From Peribolospora baueri (Eukaryota; Basidiomycota; Peribolosporomycetes; Peribolosporales; Peribolosporaceae), in the NCBI GenBank assembly GCA_029717555.1, contig JAMDHS010000010.1, positions 1-64,000 of the forward strand: DNA of 64,000 bases. The letters run 5' to 3'. Shown in pieces: positions 55,724-64,000 of this stretch (its first letter is position 1; each line of letters starts with the position of its first letter). The position numbers and the translations under genes are program-made. The notes below the pieces were generated by a model. That model saw only the letters and a program-made list of their open reading frames with translations. It did no database searches and was not told where the DNA came from.

Positions 55724-57682
55724 TCATCTGATACCGTCCCACTCGCCTTCTTCCAATGCGAATCCCATATCATCCGCCTCAGCTTCAACCCCCTTAAGCT
55801 TCTGATCGGCCCAGTTGGCCAAATCGTCCGTGAGGAACGACTCGTCCCTCAGAGCGGGATGAAGGCGTAGTTTCCGTGCCGCAAGGGACTTTGCCGCTGC
55901 CGCAGGCGGAACTTTGCCGGACGTCGCCTGAGCACGACCTATCGTCATCGCGGGTGCGCGAGACCCTATTCTCGGTGCGGCGACATTCCGAGCCATTGTC
56001 GGGAAGGTGGTCTTGCTGCTTGTTGTCGACACATTCCGCTTGCGAGTCTCGTCGCCAGCAGGGCGCTGCTTAGAAGTGGAAACGGTAGGCGCGGCCGGAG
56101 TCCGGCGAGCTGGGCGCTGAGCGCGCAGAGTCGGGACAGGACCGGGGTGTCCCGATAAGCTTGACGTCCTTGATTGAATCGTTGAGACTTTGTTCGACGA
56201 TGTACCCGTTGATGTTGTCGACGAGGTGGCAAGCTTGGTCGACGACGTAGGGCCGGTGCGACTGGGACCTGAGGTAGAGTGTGGCGTGCGCGCCAGAGGG
56301 GTTCTGGCATGTGCGATGGACGTAGGCCGAGAGCGGGCAGCTACCAATCCTGAGCTTGATGACATGGGAGTGGGCTTCCGGCGAACCGAGACCTCTTCCA
56401 CATCTGGCCACATATCCTCTTCCTCGCTTTGATCGACCTCTTCCTCGCCTTCGCTTCGCCGGCCGAGCCTGCCAAAGAGACCGCTCAGGGGAGGAACGTC
56501 AAATGACTCTGCCTCATTAAGCCAGACAAGGGGACCTTGTGGGGGCGAATGACCGCCAAACTCGGACAGATCAAGGGACGGGCTGCACCAGCCATAAGGT
56601 CGAAAATCACGCAAGGCGGCGCCAAGTTCACCGGCAGGGGGCAAGTCGAAAGGCAGATCGTAAAGGGGCTCTGCTTGGAAACGAGCAAGATGACGAGGCA
56701 AGCGAGACAGGAGAACTGAGCATGATCCGGAGACGGGGTGTTGGAATGCGAGAAGAGCTGGGCGCACCTGTGGTATGTATGCTAGGCGGCATGTACTCGA
56801 TCTCCGGGTACAGTTCTTCCTCCGCCACCTCTGTATCCTTCTGCTCAACGGTTGGCTCCTCCTCGCGTGGCACGCCGCTCATCCTCCTCTCCAGTTCGAT
56901 TTGAGCGTCCATTACCTCCCCGAATCTTGCTTTGGCAGCTCCTGCCGCGCCAATGTTAGCCGCAGGTGTAATGAAGCTGTTGACCATGGGCAACTCTCGC
57001 GTTGCCTGGGGCGGCGTCATGACCGTTAATTGCGTACTATCTCCATCATCCTCAGCAACTCCTCCTGCATCTCCACGCTTGTCCTTGTCCTTGTCGCCAT
57101 CAGCACGAGCAGGCGTGCGACTTAGAGAGATTCGTCGACTGGGCCCGCTCTTGCCTTTGTACGCAGGAGCTGGAGTAGCAAGTAGATCCGCTCGCCTCGA
57201 TGCTGGGGTGGCGTTCGTCTTGTCGCCGAGAGCGCCACGGCGTCCCGTGGGAGGAGGTTGGAGAGAGCCCTTGGAGCCTTTGACCGGACTCGAGCTGGAA
57301 TTTTCGATGTGCGCGGCCTTATTCTTAAACAGCAGTTTCGGGCCTAAAAGAATTACGGGGGAATGGAACAACAAGGTGGAAAAGTGGAGAGTGAGCCTTC
57401 TCTCTTAGGGATTGTGGCCTCGGCGTGTCAAGCCGACTCCAACTAAGCTTGACCCAACTCCTGCACGTACTCGCCTATGCTCTCCCCGTCTGCCTTTCCT
57501 GGCATCTTGGAGGCTAGACCCAAGCGGCTACGACCAGTCGTCATAACTTTGGAATTTTCGTCTCCGAAAGTAACCTTACCCCGCAGGTGGCTAGGGCCGG
57601 GCGTCTTGGACGCCATCGAAGACTGGAGATGGCCGTACGGCACAGCGTTCTCCTTGTTTGGAGCGAACCGAGTGTGTAACAT
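55724..57682 (-). CDS. candidate securin (anaphase inhibitor, Cut2/Pds1-like)
   Basis: Three exons: 57682-57454, 57343-56768 and 56673-55724 (584 aa). A KEN box sits near the N-terminus (APNKENAVP, residues 10-12 of the protein), with basic RxxL destruction-box-like motifs (RSRLGL). The middle is disordered and basic. At about 256-263 it has PEIEYMPP, which resembles the separase-binding pseudosubstrate segment of fungal securins (E/D-I-E-Y-x-P-P). Next come YDLPFDLPPAG and WLNEAESFDVPPLSG, then a long Ser/Thr-rich tail. Securin holds separase inactive until APC/C destroys it at anaphase. The assignment rests on short motifs, since securins diverge fast; it is longer than Pds1 or Cut2. The gene is divergent from the gene at 58462. 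Confidence 0.65.
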
Positions 57683-58461
57683 GGCCGGGAACCACGTATG
57701 AAGAGAAGAGGGTGCTACTGTGTGGAATGTGTAGTGCAGTTAAGGAAGCGAATATGAAGCAAAGGATGATGTGAGAGTGGAAGTAGGGAGAGAGGCGGTG
57801 GTGAGGTGGAAGGGAGAGGGGACTCGATCGCGGACGTACGCGACGCGACATTCGAGGCCGATCACGTGCAGGAGCGCTCCAGCGGCCTGAAAAATCTTCG
57901 TCGTCACCGCGCTTGCCGCCCCTCCTGCATCATCCGCTCCATCGATCCAAGCACCGGCCAGCCCGTTCATCCATCTACCCATGCATGCGTCAATCCAGCA
58001 TTGGCCTGACGACTGCAGACATGCTCTTCCGCCTCCTCTAGCTTGCTTGCCATAGCCTTTCTCAGCTTCAATTTTTACCTTCGCCACCACCTCTGCAGCC
58101 CTATTCGCCCAAGTCCTTGCTTTAACGTCGTCGAACGCGGTCACGCAGGTCTACAAGCTCTTGTGTTCATTTCTTTCGTCTTATCCTCGCCCGAATTGCT
58201 GACTCTGGCGAAGGGGCTTCACAGACTTGACTTCCTTTCTTGTGCGTCTCTTCGCAGCCTTCCAACATTCCTAATCTCACGGCGTCGGCTAGCGTCTCCA
58301 CTGACGACTTCCTTACCACTCGTCTTTCTTGCCTCTCTCGTCGCACTTTAGCCTATCTATTTTATACACCACGTCTATAGTCAAGCCTTCATACCCCTTT
58401 ACATCCCTCCTTTTCCATTTCAGCACGACATTGCTTTGTCTCGCTTCTCGCCGACCTTGCC
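57683..58461. promoter_or_regulatory. divergent promoter, securin-like / disordered protein gene
   Basis: A 779-bp gap between divergent starts. The plus-strand side (58230-58460) is T/C-rich. I see no gene in it. Confidence 0.4.
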
Positions 58462-61400
58462 ATGTCCTCCACTGTGCCAGCAGACGAGGCGGTAGTCTCA
58501 TCCTCACCCTCTCGTCACCAGGAGTTTTCGGCAACCTTTTTATCCCCGCCTGATCAATCCCGTCCAGAGACCCAACAGGATCTGCCAGACGGTGCCGTGG
58601 ATAGGACGACCGTCTCTCAACATCCCGGCGTGGCTTCGGCCACCGTCGCCTTGTCTCCTTTTTATCCCTGGCCGGTTGAAATGGGGCAGACATCTTCGAG
58701 CTCTCCAGGCTCTTCGGCGAATCCCTCTGCAGGCTCATCCCGGACCATCAATCCTACTCAAGCTCAGGATCCAAATGGCGTCGAGCCCAAGGCGACCGCG
58801 TCTCACGACGTTTCAAACGCTCCCACATCCGGCTGGTCTTCCGGATTCACTCTCTTTGGCCTCCCCGGCTTTCCGACGGCTGCCAGCTTTGAGTCGGATA
58901 TGGCTGCCAGCTTGGAGAGTTTGAGGAGGATTAGGGACGATCTGATGAGAACGAGGGAGGATCCGCCAGGTTCCGCAGAAAGCACAACGGCCACTGATGC
59001 TACGACGGCCAGTTTGCCCAAGGCACCGAAGTTGGAAGAGGAAGCGACGGCGGACAAGCATAAGGATGATGGACGACTTACGCCAGTTGGAGTAGGTGTT
59101 CCAGGACAGACGACAGGAGATGACGCACGGATCGTTCCACCGGCCTCGAACCTTCAGCCTGCGGATAACGCTGCTAGCTTGGAGAGTTTGACGAGGATTA
59201 AGAACGATCTGACGAGGACGGGCGACGGTATGATGAGGGAGGGCTCGCCTGGGTACGCCGAAAGTGGCACTGTCGCTACGGCTGTCGGCTTGTCCGACAC
59301 ACTCGCATTGGAAGAGGAAGCGATTACGGGCAAGCATGAGGAGTATCAAGCGCCAGCCTCAGATGCTCAGCGTGAGGGGGATCACCAGGCGTCATCCTCA
59401 GAAGCTCAACCTGCGGGGGATTATCAAGTGCCAGCCTCAGTCGCTCAGCCTGCGGGGGACGCAATTATCGAGGGCGGCATTCCTTCTGCTAACGTGACCG
59501 AATCCACGCCAGCGGGAAGCAAGCGGAAATCGGAAAATGTCGATGCCGACGAGCTGGCGAAGCGGCGGCGGACGCTAGGTGATGCTGCGACCGACAATGT
59601 CAAGATGGAGCCTCGCTCGGAGAGTCCTCTCATCGAGGTCAAGAGTGAACCTGGTCTGCAGGCACTCTCGCGGGACCCTTGTCCTGCCACTGCCACCATC
59701 GCTTCTGAGACGCTGCCGAAGAAACCCTCTCGATTCGACCAGCTGCCGTCTGCGAGTGAGCCGCCGTCTACGAGTGCGCCGCTTTCAAGCACGAGCACCG
59801 CGCCGTCGGAACAGCTGCCTGCCCGTCCGGAGGAAGCAAGGCCAGCATCGGAAACGTCCAAGTCAGCCGAGCAGACTTCCTCTCCCGAAGACGTCGCTGC
59901 AAAGGCCGGTGCCGCTTCGGCCAAAAATGCGGAGGTCGCGGAACGTCTTCGTCAGCTGCAAGCCAAGTACAGCAAACGGCCAGACAAACCAACGATTAAG
60001 AGAACTGGTCCTGGATACGGGGTTTCGAAGGCCACGCCACTTCAGAATTCCACGTTACCACAGCCGCCGGCCTCGGTTACCGCAAGCGCGCACACGAAAA
60101 AGGCAAGCGACAAGCTAGCTGCAAGTGATCCAATCAACCGTTTCCCTCAGGGGGCTTACGACGGCAAACGGCCCGCAGGTTACCGGGAACTGGCTCCCGA
60201 CAACGCAGAACCACCTCAGAGTCTACCTGCTCAAACGTGGGCTTCTGCGACTTCCGTGCCGCCGCAGGCATACGATCGGGCCGGAGCATACGACAGAGCC
60301 CCTGCACCGAGGACTCCATGGCTCGAGGAGAAACCGCCAGGTGTGCAGGAGAGAGGAGGCGTATGGGACCAGCAGGTAGGCGCGTCTAAGCCGAGCGACT
60401 GGGCGCTTTCTTCCTCGCCAACCACCCATTCGCATATCGCTCTAGCCGGATGGAATTCAGACAGCCGTCGGGATTCGGGTATGCGACCCCCGCCCGCGCC
60501 GTCTTTCCCTCCACTCCCCTCCGAACGTGTCGTAGAGTCGGCACGGTCATACGTCGGTCGCAGTGCGACCCCCCTACCGCGCACGGATGACATGAGCGCT
60601 GAGGAAAAGCTTCGACTGTGGGAGAGGTGTCAGCGAGAGAGACTCCGGGCGGACGTGCAAAGTTCAGTGACGTCGGCGGGGAACGCGGAACTCAAGTTCG
60701 ACCCGACCAGGCCTCCTCCCGACATACGACCTGTTCCGCCGGCGCCACCTACCCCTGCACCGCCTCCGTATTTTCGCAGAGAGGAGGAAGAGTCGAGGCA
60801 GTATTATCGTGTTGGCCTGGACAGGTCGTACTCCCCGCCTAGAGCCAGTGGATATACACAGCAAAGCTCTTACTCACCTGCGAATTCCGCCCGACCGCCT
60901 CCGCCGACGGAGCCGTCTTACGCAGAGAGGAGGGAACCGGTGGGAGGACCACCGTATGGACGTGGACGGCCGGCGGGAGGGGCGCAGGAGGAAGAGGAAG
61001 AGTATAATCCCTTCCAACCTTTGCGGATCGACAAGCTTGCCGCGGTACGCCCACCTCCCACGGCAAGCGGCGGTGCGCCGTATCCACCTCCGTCGACGCC
61101 AAGCTATCCTCCTCCGGCGGAGCTTGGGCGGTCCACCGCTTTCGACGGGTCTGAGAGCGCTGGTTTGGCGAAGGATCATAGAGAGTTCACCCGGCGGCCG
61201 CCACCACCGCCACGCCCACCACCGGCGTTCACGCCGTCCACGGCGGTCGATCCGGGGAGTTTGGCGTCGTACCGCGGTGGTTATGATGGGCCACCGCCGG
61301 GGTATACTCCGAGAGAGCGGTACGGAGGTACGCCGTGGGGGCCATCGCCACCGCCGGTCCGGCGGGAGTCGTACGGATACGATGATCGTGGAGTCTCGCG

Positions 61401-62250
61401 ACCTGCTCCGCCGGATCGCAGGTCCTACGACCGATCCGACGGGCGAGGGCCGAGCGATGTGGGGCCTCCGCCGCGTCCGGGAAGCAGCGTTTATGAGAGG
61501 CAGTACTGTCCGGCGGAGGCGCCGAGGTACGCCAACTACCCTCCGCCGTCGTCGGCAGCAAGCGCGGGGCGTGCTCTGTCGTCGGATTATGGGTCTGCGC
61601 CCCGTCCCCGTCCGCCGGCGGTGGAGTATGGTTCTCGCGACGATCGCGCGTCGTCGCGAATGTATTCATCGTACGAGAGGCCGCCGCCGCCGCCGCCTGC
61701 GAGTTACGACGAGCAGACGCGGCGCAACCATGGCTCTCCGCCGCCGCCACCGCCGCCGCCACCACCGCGCGTAGATGCGTACGATGTCTACCGACAGGGG
61801 TTCGCACCTGGGCGAGGGTCGTTGGAAGGACGATATGGTGAAGAGAGGAGAGCGGTGGTCGGCGGCTACGGATCTGGGCAGGACGGGATGGGATCGCAGA
61901 GAAACGGTGAACCGCCGGCGCCGGTGCGGCCGTCGTACGATTCGAGCCGCTGGCCGCCGGCGCCGGCAGGGACGGATGGACGAGATGGATATGGGAGGAG
62001 CGCTCCTGTGCCTGTGCCCGTGCCCGTCCCTGCTCGGCCGTCCGGGGGCTACGGCGGATACGCGCCTGGACCGGCGTCTGCGGCGGACGCGGGGAGGTAT
62101 GGTCGAGGACCGCGTCCACCGTCGCCGCCGCCGCACCACCCGCACTTCGAGGACGTCTACGCTGGCCGGCCTCCGCCTCCGCCGGAGTACGCGGGCAGAC
62201 GGGCGGCCGGGGGAGGGTATTATGGGCCGAGGAGGGATGGGTACGGCTAA
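58462..62250 (+). CDS. intronless large disordered Pro/Tyr/Arg-rich protein (unknown)
   Basis: One uninterrupted frame of 1,262 codons. The N-terminal part contains two related units of about 55 residues at about 148-202 and 238-292. Each begins AASLESLxRIxxDLxRT and ends in an acidic LEEEA stretch. Right after the second come three tandem 13-residue repeats ending QPAGD or QREGD (295-333). A basic KRKSE-KRRRTLG cluster suggests a nuclear signal. Two short charged helices occur at about 490-510 (AEVAERLRQLQAKYSKR) and about 712-730 (AEEKLRLWERCQRERLRADV). The last 500 residues are rich in Pro, Tyr, Gly, Arg and Ser, with PPPP runs and RGY-like spacing, as in RNA-binding or condensate-forming proteins. 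No family is recognised. Confidence 0.75.
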   Translation: MSSTVPADEAVVSSSPSRHQEFSATFLSPPDQSRPETQQDLPDGAVDRTTVSQHPGVASATVALSPFYPWPVEMGQTSSSSPGSSANPSAGSSRTINPTQAQDPNGVEPKATASHDVSNAPTSGWSSGFTLFGLPGFPTAASFESDMAASLESLRRIRDDLMRTREDPPGSAESTTATDATTASLPKAPKLEEEATADKHKDDGRLTPVGVGVPGQTTGDDARIVPPASNLQPADNAASLESLTRIKNDLTRTGDGMMREGSPGYAESGTVATAVGLSDTLALEEEAITGKHEEYQAPASDAQREGDHQASSSEAQPAGDYQVPASVAQPAGDAIIEGGIPSANVTESTPAGSKRKSENVDADELAKRRRTLGDAATDNVKMEPRSESPLIEVKSEPGLQALSRDPCPATATIASETLPKKPSRFDQLPSASEPPSTSAPLSSTSTAPSEQLPARPEEARPASETSKSAEQTSSPEDVAAKAGAASAKNAEVAERLRQLQAKYSKRPDKPTIKRTGPGYGVSKATPLQNSTLPQPPASVTASAHTKKASDKLAASDPINRFPQGAYDGKRPAGYRELAPDNAEPPQSLPAQTWASATSVPPQAYDRAGAYDRAPAPRTPWLEEKPPGVQERGGVWDQQVGASKPSDWALSSSPTTHSHIALAGWNSDSRRDSGMRPPPAPSFPPLPSERVVESARSYVGRSATPLPRTDDMSAEEKLRLWERCQRERLRADVQSSVTSAGNAELKFDPTRPPPDIRPVPPAPPTPAPPPYFRREEEESRQYYRVGLDRSYSPPRASGYTQQSSYSPANSARPPPPTEPSYAERREPVGGPPYGRGRPAGGAQEEEEEYNPFQPLRIDKLAAVRPPPTASGGAPYPPPSTPSYPPPAELGRSTAFDGSESAGLAKDHREFTRRPPPPPRPPPAFTPSTAVDPGSLASYRGGYDGPPPGYTPRERYGGTPWGPSPPPVRRESYGYDDRGVSRPAPPDRRSYDRSDGRGPSDVGPPPRPGSSVYERQYCPAEAPRYANYPPPSSAASAGRALSSDYGSAPRPRPPAVEYGSRDDRASSRMYSSYERPPPPPPASYDEQTRRNHGSPPPPPPPPPPRVDAYDVYRQGFAPGRGSLEGRYGEERRAVVGGYGSGQDGMGSQRNGEPPAPVRPSYDSSRWPPAPAGTDGRDGYGRSAPVPVPVPVPARPSGGYGGYAPGPASAADAGRYGRGPRPPSPPPHHPHFEDVYAGRPPPPPEYAGRRAAGGGYYGPRRDGYG
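59344..59460 (+). repeat. three tandem 39-bp coding repeats
   Basis: Three consecutive 13-codon units in the unknown protein, reading roughly xQxxxSxAQxxGD. The nucleotide copies differ, so the repeat is not a recent duplication. Confidence 0.8.
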
Positions 62251-62881
62251 CGGCTAAATTGGGTTTGTTTGTCTGTGCCTGTGTCTGTGTCTGTGCATGG
62301 TGTGATCGGTCGAGGATTATTGCATGAGATTCTGCCAGTCCGAACCGAATCTTCTGTGTGTGTGTGTGTGTCTGTCTACTCGGCGTCCGAGTGGAGGTGG
62401 AGGTGTAAGTGGAGCGGAAAGAGGAGGGCTAGCTACTGTAGTTAGGGCGAGCGAGTTAGGCCGTTGTGAGGACGGTGACGGCGGTGCTTGCGTAGTGCGC
62501 GTGGGGCGTAACGGGGCGTGTTGATAGGGGGTGGATTAGAAATGCGAAGCGAAATCGGTGCGACTGGCTAGTTCCTTCTTTCCGCTCACACCGCACCGCA
62601 CCGTGTCTCTCCTCTTATTATTATTGGCCTGTTATCGGCCACGGCGCCCAGGTTAGCTAGCTAGCTAGCGCCCGCTGATAGGAGCCGCTGCGGATGAGAC
62701 GGACAAGGATGACGGATAGGTGGGGCTGAGGGAGGTGTGCGTTTGCTTATCGCCGCGCTCGTCCGCGCTGGCTCGCTGGCCTCCGGGTTCCCCGGCTGGC
62801 TGGGCTGGCCCTCCGTGCGCTGCGTGCGTGCGTGCGTGCGGCCCGCTGGCCTGGCCTGGCCTTCGCTGGGCCTTCGCTGGG

Positions 62882-62920
62882 CCTCGCCTCGCCTCGCCTC
62901 GCTCGCTCGCTCGCTCGCGA
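62882..62920. repeat. CGCCT pentamer then CGCT tetramer repeats
   Basis: Four CGCCT units run directly into about five CGCT units. Confidence 0.88.
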
Positions 62921-63279
62921 CTGCGGCCTGCGCCCACCCGGCCGCCGCCATCCGCCCGCCCGCCTGCGCGCCCGTTCCGTGTGTCCGTGGTCGTGTTCGT
63001 AGTGGTGGGCCTGGCGCGGGCGGACGGACGGACCGGCTGAGGCTGAGGGTGAGGCTGAGCGTCGTCGCCGGTGTCGAATTGAATTGGCTGGCTTTGGCTG
63101 GCTGGCTGGTCTCCTCCGCCTTAAGTCGACCAACCGAGCGAGCGTCGATTGACTGACTCTCCGTCTGTCCATTCACTCGGTCGCCTCGGCTGCTGTCTGT
63201 CTGCGCGTGCTCGTTCCTTCCTTCCTCCTTCCGTCCGTGCTCGACCTCATCAGACGGACATCGGCGAGACGATACGGCG

Positions 63280-63307
63280 AAGACGAAGACGAAGACGAAG
63301 ACGAAGA
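63280..63307. repeat. (GAAGAC)n hexamer repeat
   Basis: About five tandem GAAGAC units. Confidence 0.92.
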
Positions 63308-63565
63308 CGGAGCCGACCATCGACTACCATCGACCGACGACCATACCATACCATCTCTTCCCTCACACCCCGACTCGACCCGACGTCTCCTCGTCGCCTC
63401 GACTTGGCACAAGGCCACCTTGTCTTGCCTCGTCTCGCTCGCCTCCCCACCCGGCCTCCTCCCTTCTTCCACCACCACCGCCGCCTTCCACCGTCCCCTT
63501 TCTCTCCCGCCGCCCGCGACAAACGGATGGATGACGACTGCCTAGTCTGACCAGCCAGACCACAC

Positions 63566-63590
63566 CACTCCACTCCACTCCACTCCACTC
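63566..63590. repeat. (CCACT)n pentamer repeat
   Basis: About five tandem CCACT units, about 110 bp before the last start codon. Confidence 0.9.
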
Positions 63591-63701
63591 CATACACCAC
63601 CAACACCACACCGAGGCAGATCGAGCCAGCGCCGGCGCCAGCGCAAGCCCGAGTCCGACTGCCCGACTTCCGGCTCCCGAGTTCGAGTTCGAGTTCGAAG
63701 T

Positions 63702-64000
63702 ATGCCCACGGCCACCGTCGCACCCCCTCTACGAGGCGTCGCCGCCCCTTCCTCTTATACCTTCGACCCCCACCACCACTCCTCCCAGCGCCACGACGGC
63801 AGCATCGCCAGCAGCCAGGGCAGCAACGGTAGCAGCAACGGTAGCACCGGTCAGGTCAGCCTCACCCACTCCGACTCGCCCTCCGCCTCCTCTCCCCCCA
63901 CCGCCCCCGCCTCCCCCGCCACGCACCACCACCCCGCCTTTGTCCACGACGTCGACCCTCCTTCCCATCATCACCATCATCATCGTCATCCGCCCAGCTC
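63702..64000 (+). CDS. 5' end of an unidentified His/Ser/Pro-rich protein (partial)
   Basis: An ATG at 63702 opens a frame of 99 codons that runs off the window without a stop. It begins MPTATVAPPLRGVAAPSSYT, then is rich in Ser, Gly, Asn and Pro, and has two His clusters (DPHHHSS and SHHHHHHRH). Strong codon bias toward C in third positions, as in neighbouring genes, and the absence of stops support coding. The visible part is disordered and gives no family. Confidence 0.55.
   Translation, partial: MPTATVAPPLRGVAAPSSYTFDPHHHSSQRHDGSIASSQGSNGSSNGSTGQVSLTHSDSPSASSPPTAPASPATHHHPAFVHDVDPPSHHHHHHRHPPS

Larger units (their letters stand above)
62251..63701. other. intergenic / upstream region with short tandem repeats
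   Basis: This 1.45-kb gap lies between two plus-strand genes. It holds (CGCCT)n then (CGCT)n at about 62882-62920, (GAAGAC)n at about 63280-63307, and (CCACT)n at about 63566-63590. The minus-strand frames over it are repeat-driven. I see no gene. Confidence 0.45.

Noticed and set aside
1-64000. Transposons, virus-like elements, CRISPR arrays, tRNA or rRNA genes
   Set aside because: No reverse transcriptase, integrase, transposase or capsid-like frames, no long terminal repeats, no regular spacer arrays, and no recognisable tRNA B-box with matching arms were found by eye.

Overview
This window looks like nuclear DNA of a GC-rich basidiomycete fungus. The genes are broken by many short introns, mostly about 60-130 nt with GTGAGT-type donors. 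The recognisable products are fungal: a PalC/Rim pathway protein, a Reg1-type PP1 subunit, a Crh-type wall transglycosylase, a Cps1-like GT2 synthase, a CAP10-like GT90 enzyme and a fungal-type securin. A yeast-like member of Pucciniomycotina (for example Microbotryomycetes) would fit, but that placement is inference. No transposon, virus-like element, rRNA, tRNA or CRISPR array was recognised.

Layout. 1-295 (-): 5' end of an unidentified gene with a presequence-like N-terminus, running off the left edge. 648-4623 (+): novel PB1-like/AT-hook acidic protein. 5614-7564 (-): secreted GH16 glucanase-like enzyme. 8373-10360 (-): PalC (BRO1 domain), divergent from 10838-14290 (+): dynamin-related GTPase Vps1. 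14291-17077: 2.8 kb without a gene but rich in tandem repeats, leading into 17078-20729 (+): Reg1-like PP1 regulator. 21760-23329 (-): Crh-type GPI enzyme. 24560-26856 (-): Nop58, divergent from 27650-31754 (+): a large unknown protein. 32473-34818 (-): Cps1-like GT2. 35657-36556 (-): Eaf6, divergent from 36925-40476 (+): peroxisomal ABCD half-transporter. 40780-43095 (+): GT90. 43349-44599 (+): exosome subunit Rrp40. 46644-49238 (-): HSF-type factor. 49239-54502: largely gene-poor. 54503-55407 (-): ribosomal protein eL27. 55724-57682 (-): candidate securin, divergent from 58462-62250 (+): an intronless disordered protein. 63702-64000 (+): 5' end of a further gene.

Themes. Four genes concern the cell surface (GH16, Crh, Cps1-like GT2, CAP10-like GT90). 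Two concern endosomal membranes and share one divergent promoter (PalC and Vps1). Three concern ribosome production or RNA processing (Nop58, Rrp40, eL27); AACCCTA telobox-like heptamers stand upstream of eL27 (four copies) and Nop58 (one copy). Several genes have very small exons, including a last eL27 exon of one Phe codon plus the stop.

All exon models were built by eye from reading frame, splice signals and family similarity. The sums of exon lengths are multiples of three for every complete gene. Start codons of the PB1-like gene and the HSF gene, and one Vps1 acceptor, remain ambiguous.
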